A stretch of 64,000 nt of DNA from Membranipora membranacea. Lineage: Eukaryota; Bryozoa; Gymnolaemata; Cheilostomatida; Membraniporidae. Made by a program: the position numbers and the translations under genes. Shown one piece after another: positions 1-11,800 of this stretch. Position 1 is the first letter of the stretch; every line of letters starts with the position of its first letter. Below the pieces are notes generated by a model. That model did no database searches and was not told where the DNA came from. It saw only the letters and a program-made list of their open reading frames with translations. The stretch covers positions 26,841,681-26,905,680 of the forward strand of contig OU612071.1 of assembly GCA_914767715.1 (NCBI GenBank). The letters are read 5' to 3'.

Positions 1-2091
1 GCAGACTTGGCATTCCTTCACCGCTTGGACCACATCATCTTTTTGTACTGCATCGCCCCACTTACACCTGGAAAGATAAAAGGTCCTTTCCACCCCCAGG
101 TGGTTAGTATCATGAAGATCACGCACAGCCTCAATAGAGTATCCGCCAACACAGCCGACTGATACAACCTGAGCTAGAGGTTTGAGCCACTTCTTAGGAA
201 CCCTTGTAAGTGCATCAGCTAGATTAGCCTCTGACTTGACCAATACCACCTCAACATGTAAGTCATACAACTCGATTAGCTCAGCGATCATACTCAACCT
301 CCTCCTAGTAAGCAGCTCACCAAGACCTCCAACCTTAGGACGCTTGCTGTCATTTATCACCGATTTCACCCAGCCATACACAGTAGCAGAATCTGTCATA
401 ACTTTCATAGACTTCAACTCCCACTTTATACCACAGCTCAAACCTCTGACTACTGCCTCTAACTCAGCAACATTGATATGATTGCCATCATCTTTCCTCA
501 ACCAACAACCATCCGCTACCATCACACCACCTATCTCAACTATCACTCCGACAGCTAGGCTGCTTGCATCACACCATATCACTCCTTCCTCAGTACAAGG
601 CACAGACCATACTCCACAAACAGGGTCTCTTATGACTAGCATTGCCTGAGTTTCAAACAGCATCTCCTTGACGCGAGTGGGAACCTTCTCATCCCAGTCA
701 CAATCACTTGCCTGTCTCTTCATAAAGCTGCATGCTACTCGTAGCCATCCACCTAAAGGATAATGCCCAGAGAGGCGACCACACACCGAGAACAACTCTC
801 GTTTAGTCACTACATCAGCTATGTCACCGTACTCATTGTCCCTACCCCAGACCAACTCATTACTCTCAGTAAGCTTTACACGCAAGCCAAGCACCCTAGC
901 ATCACACATTCTCTCAGGTTCCTTTGTCACCAAGCCATACTTTCGAAGATGGGCTCTCACACAATCCACCGATACTCTGTCCTCATCCACTATGATATCG
1001 TCTATGTAGTGATCAGTACCGTGTTCAACTGCACTATGCATTGACAGAACCTTACCAAGAACCTTTGACATGATTTTCGGTGCAACATTCAAACCGAAAC
1101 CCATCCGTGTCATGACATACATTTTGTTCTTATAACGAACTGCCTGGAACTTCAGCAGCTCATCATCAACATACAACTGCAGGTATGCCTTTTTGAGATC
1201 AAGCATAGAACAGTTTGAGCCAAATCTGCGCCATTTGCGCGACTTATCCTGACATACAGCAACATCAACGCCTGGGTTGCTACTGATGTACTGATTCAAC
1301 TCTTTCCCATAGTCCATAACAGGCCTTATCTTACTGTCTTTGTTTGGCTGAAATGCAGCCAACATAGGTATCACACCCTTCACTTCACCATGTTTTGAAA
1401 CATCATGCTCTACTAACCACCCACACTCAATCCATGACTCAACCTCTCTCTCATAACCTGCCCTACATTTGTCACTGATATTGTACTCGCCTCTTTGATT
1501 TCTCAAAGTAGGCTCTTCATCCTTCCATTTCCAAGAGACCTTCCATTGATTTCCATCATAAATCGCTCTAAAATCAGTGTCTTCGACCTCAAGAGAAGGA
1601 ACCACCGAAACTCCTACAGCAGCAACCAAGGACATATGCATACCTTCATCAACATTGCCAAAATGAGGAACACTCCTCGAGCTCACAGTTACTCCACCTA
1701 AACCTCTGACAGCATCCATACCTATTATTGCGGAAAATCCACATACCAGAGATGACGCGACAAAGCATCGTAATTTCACTGAATCACGACATGTATCTAA
1801 CACCAAGTCAACTTCTCCTGCACACTGAGTAGTTTTGCCATCGAGCATTGTCAAAACACTAGGCTTAGAGTTGTGCTTAGCACCTAACACCTTGATCACA
1901 TGAGATGTTACAACAGTCCGCTGACAACCTGTGTCAACCAACGATCTACACTGAACGCCATTGATCAAAATGTTTATCACAGGTAATGGCGCCTCTATTG
2001 CTGCGATGCGGGGCGAGTATCCGACGCAGATACTGCCCCGGTCCCATTTCCCGATCGGTTTGGGCATTTTCTTGCCAGGTGATCGGGTGAA
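1..2091 (-). CDS. Ty3/gypsy-like pol (protease, RT, RNase H, start of integrase), partial
   Basis: Seen: the minus-strand frame is open from just below a TGA at 2094-2092 to the window edge, about 697 codons, with no stop. In order it carries an aspartic protease active-site triad DTG (1935-1927), a reverse transcriptase with the YIDDI catalytic box (1008-994), an RNase H domain with a CDAS aspartate near 570 followed by the acidic residues of AELEA, TDSA and ADALTR, and an integrase-type H-x3-H ... C-x2-C zinc finger in the last 40 codons before position 1. Known: this order is that of Ty3/gypsy (Metaviridae) elements and rules out Copia; BEL is less likely. The frame is -1 relative to gag, so expression probably needs frameshifting. 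The intact frame suggests a young insertion. The integrase core and 3' LTR lie outside the window. Confidence 0.9.
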
Positions 2092-2795
2092 TCACATATA
2101 TAGCATCTTCGATCACGCTGAGCTCGACCACTAACATACCGCTCCTTTTTCCTGTTAGGACATTCCCGAGCTACATGCCCATTACCAGAGCAGACAAAGC
2201 ACTGTACAGCTTTTACATTTGACTTTACACCTGCACAAGCAAAAGCAGAATTGCCTCCCCTTGATGCAAGCATTGCACGCGCTTTCCCTACTAACTCTGC
2301 GAGCCCCAACCTCTCAACATTAACAGTAGACTTTAACTGCATAGCTACATCAGAAGGTAGGCCTGATACAAATGCACACCTGACCAGAGGCTCACCATGA
2401 TGTCCATGACCCATCAATGCCACCAACCGCCTTATATCAGCTAAATACACATCAACCGACTCATTCTCGATTAATACTCTGCTCTTCAACTCATCATACG
2501 CTGTAAATGGATCAATGCTGAAAGCAGTGGATAACTCAGCTTTTAACAAATCATAATCATTCTTAGTTTCATCACTCAACTGTTGATATACAGAAAAGGC
2601 AGGACCTGACAAGAACAATGGCACAAACTTAGGCAGATCTGTCAACCCTTGCAACTGTGCTACCAGCTCTAGCTTCTCTATCCAAACAAAGAACTCACCA
2701 CTTGTCTTCTGGTCCTCATAGTTCTTGATGATATCAGAAAACCTTATAGCCTTGGATACCATGATTGCCGAAATAGCTTGAAGAATATGACACAC
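1995..2795 (-). CDS. Retrotransposon gag with two CCHC zinc knuckles
   Basis: This 266-residue frame begins with a retrotransposon capsid-like helical region (residues about 30-180) and ends with two perfect C-x2-C-x4-H-x4-C knuckles at residues 199-212 and 231-244, which in gag proteins bind the element's RNA. An arginine-rich linker joins them. The start is either the Met at 2795 or, more plausibly, the Met at 2762 that opens the conserved-looking hydrophilic part. It overlaps the pol frame by about 97 nt. The LTR and primer-binding site should lie above 2795 on this strand; none could be recognised with only one end of the element present. Confidence 0.88.
   Translation of the reverse strand: MCHILQAISAIMVSKAIRFSDIIKNYEDQKTSGEFFVWIEKLELVAQLQGLTDLPKFVPLFLSGPAFSVYQQLSDETKNDYDLLKAELSTAFSIDPFTAYDELKSRVLIENESVDVYLADIRRLVALMGHGHHGEPLVRCAFVSGLPSDVAMQLKSTVNVERLGLAELVGKARAMLASRGGNSAFACAGVKSNVKAVQCFVCSGNGHVARECPNRKKERYVSGRAQRDRRCYICDSPDHLARKCPNRSGNGTGAVSASDTRPASQQ
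2046..2052 (-). promoter_or_regulatory. Candidate -1 ribosomal frameshift heptamer (gag to pol)
   Basis: On the minus strand the heptamer GGGAAAT is read in the gag frame as G GGA AAT, which fits the X XXY YYZ slippery rule. It lies inside the only stretch (2091-1995) where the gag and pol frames are both open, just after the second zinc knuckle and about 50 nt before the gag stop. Slipping here would enter pol upstream of the protease. A downstream stimulatory RNA structure was not demonstrated. Confidence 0.55.
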
Positions 2796-3006
2796 TGAAT
2801 TATATGTAAGATACTGAATGTTGTATTCTCATGAACTGCAAAGCCTAACTAAGGCAGTAGAAAAATCCTCTCCACACTACAATTGCAAAACAACAACTCA
2901 ATCTTTATGAAAGAAACTGAAACTACATGTCACATGACTTGACCATGGGATTATGGGATATCTCAACATAAAATAAAAGGGAACATAACTACAATTTACT
3001 AGCATA

Positions 3007-3998
3007 TTAGCACAGATCACAAGACAGTGATATAATGCAGAGTTTATCCCATGAATAGTCATTTAAACTTGGAAAACCCATCATTATGTATTGAAGATTG
3101 GCCCAAAATAGTGATTTTGAGACACGGAGACACCCCTTCATAGAACATGAAAATCCCCCACTGGGTCTAAATTTAGATACATTTGCGCTCTCACAGAGCT
3201 TGTACAATCGCTTACCCTCTACCAATCTGTCATACAATACTTTTTGTATTTCGGTTCTCAGCGACAAGAGTTGTTTTGTGGTTTTTCCTGCATCTATAGC
3301 AGATAATAGGAGTAAATCGTCTTTAGAGTCGTCTCTTTGGCCTCTTTTTCTCTGCTTAATGACACCCGAAGGCGCTTTATAAGCTGATTCGATTCCCTCG
3401 ACTACAAATATCAAATTAAATCAAAATTCAAATCTGGACTTCAGTCTAAGTTAAGTTCAATAGTAGTTATTTAAGGCATTTCATAGCTCGATGCCAACGT
3501 ATAACATGCGGCCTTCTCAACAGGTTTCCACATGTACTCATATATAGTTGAATCAACTCAGCCAGGGCCTCAATTACTAACAGAATAGACTAGTGGCCAG
3601 GTTGAGACTTAGGGCAGTCAGTACTGTGTCTAGTGTATTAGAGTGGTCATCAATGTGCCTTCAATCCAGTTTGCTGGTAAACAATTAATGTAAGCAAAAG
3701 ATAGATGGCCATAGCATAGATCAAGAAATAAAAACTTACATTTGATGCCAAATCCTTTTGAAGGATCAAGATGAGCCCTGATCTTGGACATAATGGTCTC
3801 AAAGGCCCCTGAATCATCAATACCAATGAGATAAGGAATGGATGTATCCTTACATCTGACTGGCATCCTGTACTCCACCTTCCCTATATCTAAGTTCCTT
3901 GTACTGTTAATAAATAATGTTTTGAGTCGATAAACAAAATAGGAGTCCACATCCTCATTTGATTCAATTGGAGTAATCAGGCTCATACATTTAAATAT
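3007..3998 (-). CDS. Unrecognised protein, two phase-matched exons (partial)
   Basis: Two minus-strand exons fit together. Exon a (3998-3740) follows an AG acceptor and ends at a GTAAG donor in phase 1. Exon b (3401-3007) follows a TTTGTAG acceptor, starts with two bases of a codon and runs to a stop. The junction keeps the frame. The encoded stretch is about 217 residues; it has a charged central part with basic QRKRG and DDSKDD motifs and a Leu-rich helical segment, and no signal peptide or membrane segment. I do not recognise the family. The upstream exon(s) were not found. It sits between a young gypsy element and an old one, so it could be a fragment of another mobile element rather than a host gene. 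Confidence 0.4.
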
Positions 3999-4831
3999 CT
4001 GGGTTTTATCAGCAGAGAAAACTACTTATAGAACAGCCATGATAATGCTGGCCAATGCTGCTGCTGTGCAAGCTTTCCCTCCAAAATGATAATTTTGACA
4101 TGAGGATGACAAGTATCTCTACTCAAAGGAGTCAAGCATGTAAATACCTGGCTAACAGTTTTTGGCCAATGATATAGGTCTAAATCCTTAATGGACCAAT
4201 CAGGTCACAATTCATGGAAAGGCCTTCAGGGGACAGAGGGTGGTCCAAAGAGTCCACAAGTTCAGATGGCCTTCTCAGGCTATGTTCTACTTGGGATAGA
4301 GTTTGCAAATAATTATCAAAGTATAACCATCCTAGGTCATGGTCATTCTATCCGGAAACACTGATTACTGAGACTGAGAGACAAGTAAACAACTGGAAAT
4401 CACTGAAAGCAGAACAAGTGTGAAATCTTCCCTCTTCATCCTCCCACATATATGATTCATCTTCAGTCTTCAGTCTTCCCCATGGTAAATCTTCACATCT
4501 TCCAGTCTTCACATTTAAGAAACCCCTATCTTCTGTCTTCGCGAAAAATACGGGGGAGCCCCAATAAGAAACAGCCGTTTCTAATGTTAAAAATCAGGAC
4601 AGTATGTCTGACATAATGGTCTTTTCTGATTCCTGTGAACAATATGGAGTACAACAGTTAACACACCTTTTCAATCGAGTTTAAGGAATTATATAGGTTG
4701 GGAGCATCACATATTGTGAAATGCTGCCAAACTCATACCTTTCATGATTTGCCTCCCTTGACACTTTTGTGTATACGACATACAATCTGCTGTCATGGGC
4801 ATCTATCAAGACAATCCCAATGGATTGGTAG
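3999..4831. other. Gene-free stretch
   Basis: No open frame with recognisable protein similarity on either strand. Short CTTC/AGTCTTC-type direct repeats occur around 4430-4510. No promoter or RNA gene recognised. Confidence 0.5.
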
Positions 4832-6010
4832 TTAATTCTTGATCCCTTTGCCTGCGGCGTGAGCAGTGGAAGGGAGCAGGAACGGGAATGCAGGCAATTG
4901 GATTAAACTTGTTCTAGTTTTCAACAAGCTTAGTTTCCCTATTTCAGGCTTACCTATCAAGTTATTCCTAGCTCCCTTCACCACATACACCGTACTAGGC
5001 ACTTTCTGCCCCCACACTGAAACTATGTCTATCTTCATTTTTCCAACTGCATTTATTTCAAAATCTTTATCCAATCCTTTCTTTCTCCTTAAAGTGACAG
5101 TCCTACTAGGCCGTGTTTGGTATGGTATCAAAAATCTCAGGCTGAAAAGTCATTAGGGCATATGAAATGAAACAGTCTGTGAACCTAATTGCAGTAAAAC
5201 TGCTGCAAAGTCTATAAATTGGGATCATAGCGGATCATAGTGATTTATTACCTCCCCCTGACCACTATGATCCACTATGGTCTTTGCTAAAATAATTGAA
5301 AAAAAATAATTGTTATGTTCCACAATTTTCATTTTTTCATTGTCTTTATTTGCCCTATGAACTCACAATATTTGATTTACTGGGGTAATATATCTATTTT
5401 TCTAATAGGACTGACCCTTTAGCTGTCACAAAGACTCCTCCAAATCACTTGAATATCCGCTTATTGCATTGACCTGCCCCTTGCTATTTTGTTGCTGCCC
5501 CACTTCCTCTGTCTTTCAACTTTGGGCATTCTCTGACAAAGTGGAGTCCACTACATTCATAACATTTACCGAATCTTGGCCCTTTCTTCTCCTTGTAGGC
5601 ACTGGGCACTCCCTCATCATGTGGTCCTGGCTATTACATATGAATCAGCCTCTACCCATGCCTATAACTCTACTTGGGCCCACTCTTCCTCAAAATTCAG
5701 CTCGGCTTCTATAACTATTATTTCCTCTACCAAAACCACCACGATAATAACCTACACTGTCAATAGATAACTGTTAATCCTCTCCTATGACTTTACCTGA
5801 TCCTCCTCTACTCTATCTATCTCGGGTTTTACTTTTCTACTGCTTTTGCTATCTTTGGATATGATGTTGGCTACCATCTTGGCCGACTTGAACCGCAAGC
5901 ACACCGATTTCACCTTATCTGCATCCAAATTCTGCTTACTCAGCAACTCTGCTCTGAGTTAATCATTATGAATGCTCTTTATCACAACTTGTACTATTAG
6001 GGCGCCTTCT
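4832..6010 (-). pseudogene. Decayed gypsy-type gag and protease relic
   Basis: Read on the minus strand, 5995-5800 gives a gag capsid C-terminal segment (a VVIKSIHND motif with a stop inside it, then a helix-rich end), 5765-5640 a Gly/Arg-rich linker (YYRGGFGRG), and 5650-5600 a zinc knuckle whose first Cys codon has become TGA (stop-FI-C-x4-H-x4-C). Downstream, 5131-4832 encodes the C-terminal flank of a retroviral-type protease with the typical NLIGKPEIGKL motif. Several in-frame stops break it. The linker and knuckle differ from those of the 1-2795 element, so this is a separate, older family. RT and LTRs were not found. Confidence 0.7.
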
Positions 6011-6012
6011 AG

Positions 6013-6029
6013 CCCCCCCCCCCCCCCCC
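6013..6029 (+). repeat. Poly-C tract (17 C)
   Basis: Uninterrupted run of C next to the upstream end of the gypsy relic. Similar C or G runs occur at about 13695, 21150 and 59972. Confidence 0.9.
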
Positions 6030-6030
6030 A

Positions 6031-6825
6031 TCTGCAAATCCTAACGGCCCTGTCAGCCCTCTCGATAAACCGATAAACTTATCTACTCTCTCTGTTAATC
6101 TTTGTTCTATACCCAGATACCGATGTCTCATGGCCACTATATTCTCTTTTTCTTGGAATGTGCTGAAAACTCACATTTCAGTTCTTCATATTGCATCCTT
6201 GACACATTCATATTCCAAGTATCAAATATAGAGAGGCTTCAGTTGGCTAACCTAAAACTCAAACCATGTAAATGTGAACATCTCATGCAGAAGGACTGGT
6301 CATGTGCTTAGGACACCTCGTAAAGATTGGATGAAATGAGTCCAGGCCAAAATCTGTCGAAGAACTCCAAAATTTCAAGATTTCAGTAGCCAGTTCTCTC
6401 AGTGGCCAGGCCTTACAGTAGTCAGCAGTCAGCAGGCAGCAGTCAGCAGTCAGTAGTCAGGTATCTCTTTACCTCGAAAGGAGCAACTTCAATGGACTGG
6501 AAGGATGAGGCAGCTTTCCAGCAGCTCAGTGTCTTTGTGATAACTCTCCAGTCTGTCCCTATTCAGACCCATGTGCTGGATTCATTCGATGAGAGCCCTC
6601 AAAGCCACAACCCCCATATTGTATCCAATTAACCACAGGGTAATATTATAGGAACTACAGTGGCACTAAATTCAACTTATCATCGGAATAGCAAAATATT
6701 ATATTTCTTCTTGATGTATGATATTTCAATTGATTATGTGATGCAATAATATTATTCTTTTCTACAATTTCATCGGGTCTTAAATCCGAAACAGAGATAA
6801 TGTCAAGCAATGAAAATAGTAAAAG
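6031..6825. other. Gene-free stretch with a 7-bp repeat
   Basis: No coding signal identified. A short tandem CAGCAGT-like 7-bp repeat lies at 6416-6460. The exon(s) for the N-terminal half of the TIR domain of the next gene would be expected here or further upstream; I could not find them. Confidence 0.45.
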
Positions 6826-8652
6826 CTTTAAATATGTTTGAAGGTGGATCGACTTTGGGAGCCATGAGCCAGGCAGTGGAGGATGCACGCCTAGTTCTCA
6901 TCTTCTACAGCGAAGCATATGTTGCTAGCAGAAACTGCCGAGCTGGTCAGTAACTTTGTGTAAGCCAATGTGACCGAACGGTATCCTTCTTCAGAAAATT
7001 ATTTGAGATGCACCATGCTGCCAATAACATATTTGTAGAAAATATCAAATTTTTACCATAATAAAGGACCAATTATAGGCTCAAACGCATTAATTCTTGT
7101 CTATCCCAATCTTGTTCAGGTGTGAGACAGACCAGATATTCCTATAAAATTGAACATGGCCATAAAGTTGGAGATTGAACAGTTCTTTTGATTCAGGTGA
7201 CAATCAAGTATCTGATGAAAAAAGGTCAATCCAATAATAAATCTATCCCAAGCTCATTTGAAATGATAAACAACTTTATTCACATCTTAACTGTATAAAT
7301 ATATTGGAAGGATAGAAAGTTCGGTTTTTAGAATTGTATAATTCCATTTTATTTAAAACAGGATTGTACTCAATGTTGTTTCTAAAATATGATCGCTTTA
7401 CAGATGTGCATTTGTTTCAATGATTGCAATATTTTGTAGAGGGGGAATATGCTCGCGAACTGAACAAGTATTTCCTCCCGATACAGGTTGACCCAAAATA
7501 CGAATTTCCGAGACAGTGGCTAGGAATAATGTGTGGGAGCATGTACAGGTACTCTATGGTCAAACCAATATGGAAAGACTCTGATATGACAAAAATGCTC
7601 AACACCATTCAGAAGATTATGAGCGGTGAAAAAGTTGATCTCGGTATGTAACGGTTGTGGTAGTACAGAAAATATGAACATTATTCTCAAATACTATGGT
7701 AGCCTTCTTACTTTGCTGTGAAACCTCAATGTGTGATATTTGTCTGTAATGAAACCTATGAGAGAAGGTAAGCAAGCAGGCGAGCAGTTTGTATTATATA
7801 ATTCATCTCTCTGTGTCACTGAGCTGAATTAAATTTGATGCATTACCTAATCCTTCCCAAACATAGATAACGCTGCCATTTCGCTATCAATTTTCATAAA
7901 TATGATTTAAACTTTTGTCCATGCCTCACCAGTTAAAAGACTCAGAATTGACATTTTCACTAAACTTATTTGTGCTTTTTCATATTTCAAGGCTCTCCGG
8001 TAGAGATCCCAACACAGCACGCCACAAGCTTAATTATGACTGAATGTATTCCTGATTGCGACACATGGGATGCTGACAAAGTAACCGAGTGGCTGCATAG
8101 TAACCAGTTGGAGCACTTGGCTGGGAGGTAAAAATCTTCCGATATCACTATGATTTTCTCTCCCTTAACAATTCCTGTTTGGATGGTTTTATTTTGATGA
8201 GCGTTTATCCCTGATTACATGCAAAGGTCATCATGCATAGAAATACATTCCCAGCCAACAATGGTTGAGCTTTGAGAGGGATGTCTTCGTTTGATTGATT
8301 TGCCATCTACTCAGATGCATGGCTTAACTCTGATGTACACGTTATGTATATTGTTATTTTATATCTTATTTTGCAATTCTTTACATGAATGAATTATTTT
8401 TCATGATTTGAATCAATTATTCTGAAAAGGCTGATCAACACTACACGTAAATTAAACATTATTCATTACATTTACAGCCTCAAAGGACTAAATGGTGAGA
8501 TGCTGAGTGAGTTGTGTATATTATCCTCCTCTCATCCGGACACTTTCTACAGTGTTATTAGCAAAACTGCCGGCATCGATGTGGTAGGGATATTGCGACT
8601 GGGCAATGCAGTAAAGAAACTCGCACAGACAGGAGCTGCGGGGAACCATTAG
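6826..8652 (+). CDS. TIR-SAM domain protein, 3' four exons
   Basis: Four exons fit with consistent phase: about 6826-6945 (acceptor uncertain, 6826 or 6844), 7440-7643, 7992-8127 and 8478-8652 (TAG stop). Exons 1-2 encode the C-terminal two thirds of a TIR domain: a GGSTLGAMSQAVE segment, the strand LVLIFYSE, the Cys-Arg-Ala-Glu-x-Glu-Tyr stretch where catalytic TIRs carry their glutamate, a PI-x-V strand, and the WLGI motif after it. Exons 3-4 encode a SAM domain (W-x2-DKVTEWL opening, then LKGLNGEMLSEL and a closing LGNAVKKLAQ helix). Known: TIR domains signal by homotypic assembly or by cleaving NAD+, and SAM domains oligomerise. Inferred: a cytosolic innate-immunity or cell-death type adaptor or enzyme. 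The order TIR then SAM is the reverse of SARM1. The N-terminal TIR strands are not in the visible exons, so the gene is partial or truncated. Confidence 0.75.
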
Positions 8653-8795
8653 TTCAGTAACCGTATTTCCTTGTCTTGGCTTACCTAATGGTTTTAAGAG
8701 AGCAAGTGATGGACACCAATACGTTCTGAAATAACACTATAGCACTTGGATTATTACTGATGGACACCAATTTATTGATGTCAGTCATGGGATGA

Positions 8796-8889
8796 GAGTG
8801 TTCCGTATGATGTGATTATTTAATTGTGTGAGTTTGAGATTATAATTTCAAAATCACACAATTAAATAATCACATCATAAGGAACACTC
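8796..8889. repeat. Near-perfect 36-bp inverted repeat (hairpin)
   Basis: Arms 8796-8831 and 8854-8889 are reverse complements with one mismatch, separated by a 22-nt loop. It lies about 140 bp after the TIR-SAM stop codon, so it is probably inside that gene's 3' UTR. No target-site duplication was seen. Confidence 0.9.
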
Positions 8890-11800
8890 TAGTGTGGTTT
8901 TTCCGTAGGTCCTATCCTAGTTGGTTGAAGTGGAGGTATGTGGCCAGGCAAATCTCATTTAGAATTTTATAGAATTAACTGTTCTTTCTGAAACAGATTC
9001 AGAAATTCTATACTTGCTTTGCTTGTCTTGCTGTGACTTTGTTTTAGGCTTTTATGTCTGCTTTTTCTCTGTTTTTTTTTACTATTCTCCAACTTTGTTG
9101 AGTAAACGCTTTTATCACTGATTTAAACAGGACAGATGATCTGGTTTGATATTTTCATTTGCTATTTCTTATTCTTCTCTGATTTACCTTTAGGTTACCT
9201 ATTTTCTCACTATTTTTTAAAACTATCATGATACACAGATCCACCCACTGATTATTGGCTCTTTAGTGGAAGATTTTTGTGATAATTGAAGGCAGTTGAG
9301 AGGTTCCACCGTATTGATAGGCAGTGATCTGAGATTATGATGGAGTGGGTGTGCTAGTTTATAATGTTGCAAATCTGCCTGCTATGTTATCTAGTATTGA
9401 AGGTTTATTTGAGCGTTTTATTTGGGTTTTAAAAATTATGAGAGACATTGGTTAGAGACGATATCATGGATTAAGTTTGTATACTGGACCAGTTTAGTAC
9501 ACAACCTATGGTTTATGCAAATTGTGAGCGTAATGTATGTTTGGAATAATGTTCTAAATGAAATGAATGTTCTATACATCTTTCAATGTTTAATTCAAAT
9601 ACAATGCATTCTCTCATAAAAGAAATCAAGTTTCATATCTTCTGTTGGGAAGTCAGTGCAAACCATCTCAGTTATTAGTTTCTACTGTGACCTCCAGACT
9701 GCATTATATTCTCAGGCTGGTAGAGTAGCAAAGAATTATTGTCTCGTGGTAGCATCTGAAAATCTAGTTAATTAGTTGGAGGGGGGGGGTTGACTTTCTG
9801 TGTGCCCTAATTGTATGCCATGGCATAAATATTATTCAAGTTGCTAGGGTTCACTCAATCGGAAGCAGTCATATAGTATAATCATAGGCCTCTACATTAT
9901 CTCTTGGATTATTTGGGTTTGCACCAAATCAGCAAAACAAGGCATAGCTTTAAATAAGTTTTCTGAAGTAGCTTGTAATGTGAGACAATGACCTCGGAGC
10001 AACCACATCAACAGAACCTTTACTACAATATAGACACATGGTCAGCATTTCTCAATCTACAAACATAACGCTTTAGCAGGCTGGACAAAGTATATCCGTT
10101 ATGGTTGTGTTCAAAGTATTTACTGAAAGCAAGGTATGTCAAGATTTTCTTTGATATTATGATTGTCAGGTGACAATTAAGCGTTTTATTTCTGTCTCTG
10201 TTGCATAGAAATTCCATTGTCCATTATCAATGACAATATCCATCGCCATCCTTTCATCATTATTTTATCTGTTCACTTCTTCTAAAACTTCTAAAACTAG
10301 TACATTCAAAAGAATAATTATATTTGATTTTCTCATAGTCAACAGATGATTTACAGGAAAGGACGAACTGATCCATTTTTCATATTCAAAATACAGTGGT
10401 ATTTTTTGTATTGATAAGGCCACTCCAAGTTATTACCTTGATCTAGATGACAATTTGAAGATTTGCAGGTGGAGGGAGGTGTTCTTTTATTTATAATTTA
10501 TTTTAGCCCTATAAAATAGCTGGAGTTAAAATATTTTTTGGTTTTATCTATATGCCCTGAACACAAGAAGCTGCATTTTTCTTTTATTTTATCTCACATA
10601 CACAAATCTTGAATGGTTGACCCTGCCACCTGTTGAGTGTTTGATAATTTAATGCCACTTACTCACATTGCAAGCCATGTGGTTTCAGAATGTTTGTATA
10701 CAAATAAGTAGCCAATGACACAAGAGAAGCAAGCCATGCCTCCTACCCTGCTCTGAGTCCATTTTGGTTATTTTAAAAGAATTTAGGTTGCCTCTCATTG
10801 GTCAAGCACAGTACTAATTGGCCAATCAGTATCATATTATAAAATCAACGATTGACAATGAAAAAGAAGAAAGACAGAATTTTATTTTGATGTTATATTT
10901 TTTGTTCTCTTCATCCATATTGAGTCACCACTCACCATAGGAAATAAAATTATATATCATGAATGTCATGCGCATACAGATGGGGAATTGACAGACGTTT
11001 AGGGGTATATGTTTTATATTTTACTGCTTCAAATGACCAGGAGGTAAAATATTTTATTATGTTATGACTATTTTCAACTTGCCTCTGGCGGTATTTTGAT
11101 TTTATCAGAGCTCTGACAAGGTGGCGGGCGTTCATCTAGATCAAGGTATTAATTTGGAGTGACCTTATCACATTGCAAACCTGAATCAATGCCCTATATA
11201 CTAGACAAAACATCAACAAAAAAATGAGATTACAGCCTTTTTACAGGCTCACAAATTGTGAGAATTTTCCTGCAGTCACTGCACCATACCTCACTAACAG
11301 AATTTCTATAAATTCATTAATATCAACAATTATATATATTCTGGTAATAACATAAAGCTTTTCTAAGCATGAGTGAGAAGTTATATGCATGGCGGCTGTT
11401 TCATGGATCGAAACACACACATGCACACGCCCACGCTCACACACACACTGTCTGGTTTCCCAGGTAACTGTCAGCTGGTGAGTAAATACGTTATGAAATA
11501 TGGCTATAATTGATGCATTTTCATTTGTAATCACCACAGGGCTTCGGAGGGAAGGGCTCCGCTCCGTAAACGCCCGGGGCCTAGGTGGCCCCCTGAACCC
11601 CTGGCCTGCTTGGCATCCCCGACCTCATATTTTCCGCTTCAACACTGATTAGATATCTACTGCCTACAAACAACAAAGTAATCTGAGTTCTGCTATAGTG
11701 AATACACTTTGGTGAGTGGGTATAGAATTTTCTCATGGGCTCAGTAACTTTTATGTGAATATTGCACATGAACGGTGATAAATAATTTGATGATAATTAA

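Noticed and set aside
11535-11625. GC-rich patch as part of an rRNA or CpG-island promoter
   Set aside because: Too short, with no recognisable rRNA sequence and no gene start nearby; more likely a dispersed repeat fragment.
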